From Cristatella mucedo (taxonomy: Eukaryota; Bryozoa; Phylactolaemata; Cristatellidae): a stretch of DNA of 64,000 nt. The stretch covers positions 8,818,001-8,882,000 of the forward strand of contig WPIO01000004.1 in NCBI GenBank assembly GCA_009760855.2. Direction: 5' to 3'. The position numbers and the translations under genes are program-made. The stretch's first letter is position 1, and each line of letters starts with the position of its first letter. A model generated the notes under the pieces. That model had not been told where the DNA came from. It saw only the letters and a program-made list of their open reading frames with translations, and ran no database searches. Shown in pieces: positions 1 to 64,000 of this stretch.

Positions 1-505
1 AAGACGCAAAGGAGCTTTTCCTATTCAAAAGCTCACTGAAATGGGTCGTCATAACTTTTAGAGAGGCCAGAATAACCAAATGCATAGGGTGGGGGATGGT
101 GGGGCTAAAGCCGCATAAATCTAATCGGAGGAGCGGAGCTGGGGTTCCCACAGCGCATTGAATCTGCCAGATTATGAGCGCCGAAATAATGTTGGCAGTT
201 CCTGAATTATAATGAACAGGAAAATTTTACGTCACGATCCAGGGTTATAGAACCCAAGTCATGTAATAGGCAAGGATTTGAGCGACAGACTTTGAGCCAG
301 GCAGAATCTACGCCCTGGGCTTTTCGCCGCTCAAAGTTCAGTGTGGGCGCCCTACACGAGTTTCTGCACACCATGACTGAGCTGCATGCCAGCGCGTCAT
401 CCGTTGCTGTCAAAAGACTTCTCTACGCTATCGATATGGACTTGTTATGCTGAGGTCAAAGGGCGCTCTTTGTCGCTGCCGTGTACGGCTACAGTCGGCA
501 TACCT
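1..505. other. Unassigned flank
   Basis: No exon with splice signals, repeat tail or domain was recognised here. Confidence 0.4.
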
Positions 506-934
506 TATAATAATAATAATAATGCACTTGATAAAGCGCCCTCAGAAAAATCAATCTCTTTCTAGGCGCTTTACATTTGCTGCAAAGGGAAACGCGATTG
601 AATGGTGAGTAATATCATGCTTGATAAAAAACATGAATAACATGTTTGGGGTGACATGCACAGGGTCAGCATGCATAAACACATGAAGGACGAATCACAG
701 GAACCCACTAAATGCTGTGGTAAATAGGTGTGTTTTTGAGGTTCTTTTTAAATGTGGTCAAGTCACGGGATGTTGTGACGCAAGTCGGGAGGGAGTTCCA
801 GGCTTTGGGAGCATACAAACTAAATGCACTGTCTCCAAAGGATTATAGGTTTGTACGACGTAATGGTAAATAGTTGAATTCCGAAAAGCGGGCGGTACGA
901 TGCTTGGCCTGATGGGGAAGTAGATCTGAAACAT
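506..934 (-). mobile_element. L2/CR1-type LINE 3' end, copy 1 of a head-to-tail triplet
   Basis: Read on the minus strand, it ends with the hallmark 3' hairpin of L2-like LINEs (AAAGCGCC ... GGGCGCTTTATCAA) followed by a (TAA)n tail. The 5' part is the end of the reverse-transcriptase ORF (the W-SLP region, LPSRLASQHP). It breaks off at gtagatctga, the same point as the adjacent copy. Confidence 0.75.
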
Positions 935-1396
935 TAATAATAATAATAATATTGCACTTGATAAAAGCGCCCTCAGAGAACTCAATCTCTTTTTAGACGC
1001 TTTACATTTGCTGCAAAGGGAAACGCGATTGAATGGTGAGTAATATCATGCTGGATAAAAAACATGAATAACATGTTAGGGGTGACATGCACAGGGTCAG
1101 CACGCAAGTGTGGTTAGTGGCAGCATGCACAGCGTCAGCACGCATAAGCACATGAAGGATGAATCACAGGGACTAACTAAATGTTGTGCTAAATAAGTGT
1201 GTTTTTAAGTTTTTTAATTGCGGTCAATTCAGGGGATGTTCTGACGCAAGTCGGGAGTGAGTTCCAGGCTTGGGAGCATACAAACTAAATGCACGGTCTC
1301 CAAAGGATTTGAGGTTTGTACGAGGTAATGGTAAACTATTGAATTCCGAAAAGCGGGTGGTACGACGCTTGACCTGGTGGGGAGTAGATCTGAGAT
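935..1396 (-). mobile_element. L2/CR1-type LINE 3' end, copy 2
   Basis: Same structure as the neighbour at 506-934. It encodes the C-terminal motif GDRAFSLYAPK on the minus strand. Its 5' end is at gtagatctga. It carries an extra stretch with a duplicated acagcgtcagcacgc-type segment in the 3' UTR. Confidence 0.75.
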
Positions 1397-1513
1397 ATAA
1401 TAATAATAATGCACTTGATACAAGCGCCCTCAGAGAACTCAATCTCTTTCTAGGCGCTTTACATTTGCTGCAAAGGGGAACGCGATTAAATGGTGAGTGA
1501 TATAATGCTTCTT
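1397..1513 (-). mobile_element. L2-type LINE 3' tail, copy 3 (short)
   Basis: Hairpin and (TAA)n tail of the same family, truncated after about 115 bases. Confidence 0.7.
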
Positions 1514-2514
1514 GCATTGTTGCTGCACCTACGAGTAGCTATCCATGCCACTAGATTCATGCGTCGCCAGTACTAATCGCGGCTAGGCGGAGACTAGCGC
1601 CGTTAAGAGCTGTAAGTTTACTGCCTAGTTCAGTTCGCACCCGAAAGTCACCGAACCCCGTGTGTAGCGGCATGAATTTAACGTTCAATTCAGCTCCACT
1701 GCTAGAAAGTCGCTTATGAATAGCTTGTTCGCCACTATTTTGAAATCGCAGACCAAGTCAACTATATTCTGTTTTTGTATAACTTTAGCCCTAGACGCAA
1801 GTAGGAAACAAGCGGCTGCTGGCATAGTAGTTATAGTCATCATTACGAAAAGGATAGACTGGGGTAGCGACTTAATTTCGCATGGAATTCTTTTGGGGGC
1901 AAGGAGGCTATTTGTGCTATGGAAGTTCACGTAGATGTGGAGTAGTGCAGCGAAAGTAAACGTCTGCTCCATGGTAGCAGCAAATATCCCAAGGCTGCGT
2001 CTATTCTGAGAAAGTATTGGAACTGTTTTGTGCGAGCGATGCAAGCACGTGCTCTAAATAATCATGTTACTGTGGTTTAAAAGCTATCCACTGCAGACCG
2101 CTCTGCTAGGTCATAAACCTAAAGGTCGCACTGGCTTGTGGTAAAAGGTCCTGACATGATGATATTGGATAGGAAAAATAAGTTGTTTATAAGCTATTCT
2201 TGATTACGTTAACTAGAAAACGTGCGAGGGAGCAAATATTTACGATTTTTAGGAAATTCTATCACAGACTGCTCTATACAAGCTAATTCGGCTTTTGAAG
2301 GCCATCTCATAGGTTGACAGGGCTACGTGTCGTGCTGTGCTAGCTTGCGAACCTCCTGGAGATCAGCTATACTGCTTGGAAAAATAATCGGACATTTGCA
2401 CCCACAAAGCTGCTATGCACTCTTTACTATATCTCTTGTACTTCTATCTATACTTATGATTAGTATCACGGCAGAGGTAGTACACATTACCAAGAGCTAA
2501 CAAATATATATATA
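1514..2514. other. Unassigned flank
   Basis: Several short open frames on both strands, but no domain, splice pattern or repeat family that I can name. Confidence 0.4.
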
Positions 2515-2672
2515 ATGAAATATAGCTCATTTGTTTAGCGCCTTAAGAGAAGTTAATCTCTGCTCAGGCGTTTCACACATGCCACGGGCTCAAGCCCACA
2601 ACCTCGGTCGTCAGATATTTAGCCTTGACCCATTTTCGAGGCGAACATCTTAAAGACTGGGTCAAACATGCA
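2515..2672 (-). mobile_element. SINE-1 (tRNA-derived head, L2-like tail)
   Basis: On the minus strand it has a decayed A-box (TGACCCAGT...), a B-box-like GGGCTTGAGCCC, then the L2-type hairpin end (GCGCTAAACAAATGA). Same family as 33562-33716 and 46172-46307. Confidence 0.6.
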
Positions 2673-2803
2673 AGGTATACAATTTTTGATCGTGAGTTAA
2701 GTAATTTCGTCACTGGTAAAGTAATTTGGACAGTGGTAAAGAGCTTTGTCGAGGAAAGTGTGTAATTTACATAGCCAAGAGAGCATCACCAAGCTTTCTT
2801 CAG

Positions 2804-3640
2804 CTTATTGAACCGTCAAGATGGGCTTTACTTGTGCTACAATGTGACCAGTCTGTTCAAGGCAGTGGGAATCGTCTGTAAACAGAGTCAGTGGCGCCTC
2901 TTCATTGACAGTTCATCAAGCCTCAAAGCCGTGCTGCTCCATAAAGGGAACAAGTACCGTCTCTTCCACTTGCTCAAGCCACAAAGAAGATATTACAGCA
3001 TCATGACCTTGCTGGAAGCCTTGAGGGTGATGACTTCGACTTTGAGGCAATCAAGGAACACTTCACAAATGGTGAACATTGCTTATAGCTCTCCAATATG
3101 ATTTTACAAAGTTTCCCAAAGCAGGGACTCCTATGCACAATATCATCGTCTGAACTGGCCACAATGGATCTATTCTCTGTGCAAAGCCACAATATCAAGA
3201 GGGGGACCGTGGAAGATGCTGATGTCACCACTAAGCATCAAATTGGGCCTTGTAAAGCAATATGCCACGGCTGTAAATAAGGAGTCACAAACTTCGAATA
3301 TCTTTTAAACCTCTTCAATAAGCTGTCTGAGGTCAAGTTCAAAGCCGATGCCTTAGTAGTAACACGAATAAAGATCAATAAGTGCTATCAACTCATCGAG
3401 AAATCCCCAGTATGGAGAAAGCAGCCTGGGACAGCTTCGTAGCAGTAGTCAAACGGTTTCGGGGCAATCACAAAGTAGAAAACTATGTCGAGCTGGTTGA
3501 GACTACGCTAAATAATTACGGCAATATTGGTTTCAGGATTTCCTTCATTGCTTACATCTTGTCTGGTCATTTTGATAAATTCAAGAGCTTACTCGGAGGA
3601 GCGGAGTAAGCGCCCGGGTAAGCACTGGACTTTGAACGCT
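2804..3640 (+). pseudogene. Decayed repetitive ORF, probably transposon-derived
   Basis: Broken plus-strand reading frame in three or more pieces: WRLFIDSSSSLKAVLLHKGN, LLEALRGDDFDFEAI-like, then EKAAWDSFVAVVKRF, GNHKVENYVELVETTL and FDKFKS. From memory these pieces match a widespread multicopy protein of arthropods and other invertebrates of uncertain class (suspected transposon-encoded). Stops and frameshifts make it a relic. It lies in the 3' flank of the RIMBP-like gene. Confidence 0.5.
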
Positions 3641-4377
3641 GCAACCAAGCATAGTTTAACTAGAACAACACGGGAGACTGTATTTGGGAGCTGATTTGTG
3701 ATCATGACTTACAACATACGCGCAAATTTTGAAAAAGTATTTTCAAAGCTATAGCGGTAATTTTTCTTTAACTTTCTATGCCAAATTGTGATTCTATTGT
3801 CGCGCTCCTGACTAAATGTAAACCAAAAGATGTGAATCTGTAAGTTTTCACATGGGATATGGCTTAATTTCAAGTCTATTACTGTCCTGGTCATAAAAGC
3901 AAGGCTTATGAGAAATAATGGTGATCATTTATACATTTGATACATATGCAATTCCAAATTGCTGACTTGACGATATCAGAGGTACAGCTTAAACGCACTT
4001 GCTCCTCATAAAATTTGCTACGTTCATTTGAATTGCTCGTATGTGCTGTCATACCTACTTCAATTGTGAAATTTATATCACTCGTCAGCCAATTTGCTCT
4101 CTTTCAAGTCTGTGTAAAGTGCTCTGAAAGAGTTCTCAGTTCTCTCATTGATTTATACAATACACGATTTTCATCGCTATTGCCATGCTGTGTTCACACT
4201 AACTTTCCGCATATCGACGCTCCATGGTAGAGGCCGCTATGCTTCCTTATAAAGCTACCGTTCATTATATCGGTCGTGATTAGGTCGCACGCTACAGCTT
4301 GTACACTGGTCACAGCTGGTGACAACATGCATGAATAAGCCCGATCAAACGTAAACGTTATGAAATTCTTGTCAATA
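3641..4377. other. AT-rich unassigned sequence
   Basis: No coding or repeat structure recognised; part of it may be 3' UTR or flank of the gene above. Confidence 0.4.
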
Positions 4378-4383
4378 TTTAAT
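4378..4383 (-). promoter_or_regulatory. Possible poly(A) signal of the RIMBP-like gene
   Basis: ATTAAA on the minus strand about 315 bases past the stop codon, in AT-rich sequence. It is a common variant hexamer and the position is plausible, but such hexamers are frequent in AT-rich DNA. Confidence 0.25.
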
Positions 4384-4696
4384 TAGGTAAAATAACAAAG
4401 CCTTACGAAATTAAATTTCGACCAGCCAAAATTTAAAACTTACTGATATTTAACCCAAGATTATAAATACATCAATAAGAAAAAACTCACGTACAATAAC
4501 AGTAAAGATTGTCAAATGTCGTCGTAAGCCAACAGTGAATGTGGAGCACTCAGACAGCTGTCTCGGAGAGCACACCGCCCTTAATACACTGGGGCTGCTC
4601 TTGAGCCGGACCTTGTCTTCAACGACAAAGAGATTATCGCTCAAATTCTCGAGCGGAAGTCACTATCGGTAGTGCTTTATGGCTCACTAGAAAAAG

Positions 4697-63121
<58,425 letters not shown>

Positions 63122-63424
63122 CCTTCGAGGAGGCAGTGTGCTCGGCTGACCGTGTTGACCTTCTGCTGACCTTGTGCCAGATTCGGCCGACACCCAAGAG
63201 CTCTCTCGTACCTACAAAGCACCTAGCTCGTACACCAGGCGCCACCATGCAAACGCATTAAGGTCCTGCTTAGTAAGGGAACGTTCAAAAAAATCGTTGC
63301 ATTGCACTCTTATCCATAGCAAAACCACGACCTGGTCGGTGAAAAGCGAGCACCTTAACTCAAGGCTTAACCCAGCAGTGAACAGAACGAACTTGCAGGT
63401 CGGCTGACTCAAAGGTCTCACTTA
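63122..63424. other. Possible 5' end of exon 1 or upstream exon
   Basis: 63122-63212 continues the open frame of exon 1 (TRSAEGQHGQPSTLPPRR); beyond that nothing was recognised. No promoter element was identified. Confidence 0.3.
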
Positions 63425-63560
63425 TATGTAGGCAACAGAGGTTTGACAACCTGTCACTTCACTTGCAACGGACAATAAAGGATTGCCATCGAAGGATTGG
63501 AAACCCGTGACCAGGGTCGCGAAGGGCAGGCAACCACGTGGGCGCCGAGATAATAATGGA
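63425..63560 (-). mobile_element. Decayed SINE-2
   Basis: Minus strand keeps a B-box-like GGTCACGGGTTTCCAATCC and an adjacent CTTTATTGTCC; the ends are lost. Confidence 0.4.
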
Positions 63561-63789
63561 CACAGTTTCACCTTAGGTAGAGAGAAGGACGAGCCATAGG
63601 CTAAAGCTGGCTGCGTACTGCCGATTCGGCTGCCGGCTAGAAGATTTCTTGCGTTTTACACTTCCAATCGTGTATCCGTGCAATTCATCACCTGTTCTTG
63701 GGCCAGGAGGACCATCCAGGAAAAGGCTCACCAAGTGTAGAATGTAGTTGCAACAGCACAGTATTTTGCGAAAAAGGATATTAACATCA

Positions 63790-63878
63790 TAATAATAATA
63801 TAATATAATAATAATAATGCACTTGATAAAGCGCCCTCAGAGAACTTAATCTCTTTCTAGGCGCTTTACATTTGCACG
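63790..63878 (-). mobile_element. L2-type LINE 3' tail
   Basis: (TAA)n then the conserved hairpin, nearly identical to the 12.5 kb and 28.2 kb tails. Confidence 0.8.
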
Positions 63879-64000
63879 AACTGTGTGAATACATTGTAGT
63901 ATCATCAAGCAGGCTGTTCCTTTAGCAGCCAAGTCTTTGATGTGGAGAGGGCATTAGAAATAAAAATAATGATTAGCCCTATTACATGCTAGGTTAGTTA

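Noticed and set aside
506-1513. Direct repeats considered as a CRISPR array
   Set aside because: Units are over 400 bases, carry LINE coding remnants and a TAA tail, and the genome is eukaryotic.

Overview
The window is eukaryotic, animal-type genomic DNA: intron-rich, with tRNA-derived SINEs, L2/CR1-type LINE fragments, a mariner-like MITE and long microsatellites. No prokaryotic operon, rRNA gene or CRISPR array was seen. The domains and repeats suggest an invertebrate, but I cannot assign a phylum from sequence alone.

One minus-strand gene fills almost the whole window. Following splice sites and intron phase by eye, I assembled exons running from about 63.1 kb down to a stop codon at 4697-4699. 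Exons 2 to 37 (58588 to 4697) join with compatible phases at every junction and total 11,955 bases, or 3,984 codons plus stop. The C-terminal part identifies the gene. It has an SH3 domain split over two exons (10.6-11.2 kb), a fibronectin type III domain split over two exons (7.5-9.4 kb) and a terminal SH3 domain (4.7-4.9 kb). This matches the RIM-binding protein family (RIMBP/TSPOAP1/Rbp), active-zone scaffolds that link RIM to voltage-gated calcium channels. The rest is a very long N-terminal region of coiled coils and disordered Ser/Ala/Gln-rich linkers. Its largest exon (48128-51242, 3.1 kb) encodes a coiled coil with an 18-residue period. Family members I know of are about 1,000-1,900 residues, so the model is about twice the usual size and carries fewer C-terminal domains (one FN3 and two SH3 instead of three and three).

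Layout from low to high coordinate: 0-4.7 kb is 3' flank with three head-to-tail L2-type 3' ends, a SINE and a decayed repetitive ORF. 4.7-11.5 kb holds the C-terminal SH3, FN3 and SH3 exons. 13.6-27.4 kb holds many small coiled-coil and linker exons. 27.4-31 kb is an intron with a 1.7 kb LINE that itself carries a nested LINE tail. 31-41 kb holds more coiled-coil exons with LINE debris and a CT/TA/TG composite microsatellite. 41-47.7 kb is a large intron with a ZSWIM/MULE-type transposase relic, a SINE and a DNA-transposon MITE. 47.7-55.7 kb holds the giant coiled-coil exons. 55.7-63.2 kb holds the sparse 5' exons, a mariner-like MITE, a second copy of the DNA MITE and a decayed LINE.

Exons are GC-rich and dominated by Leu, Glu, Ala, Gln and Arg codons. 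Introns are AT-richer and hold nearly all repeats. No second host gene was found. Exon boundaries are read by eye and the model needs transcript evidence, especially at the 5' end, where the chain could be split into two genes.
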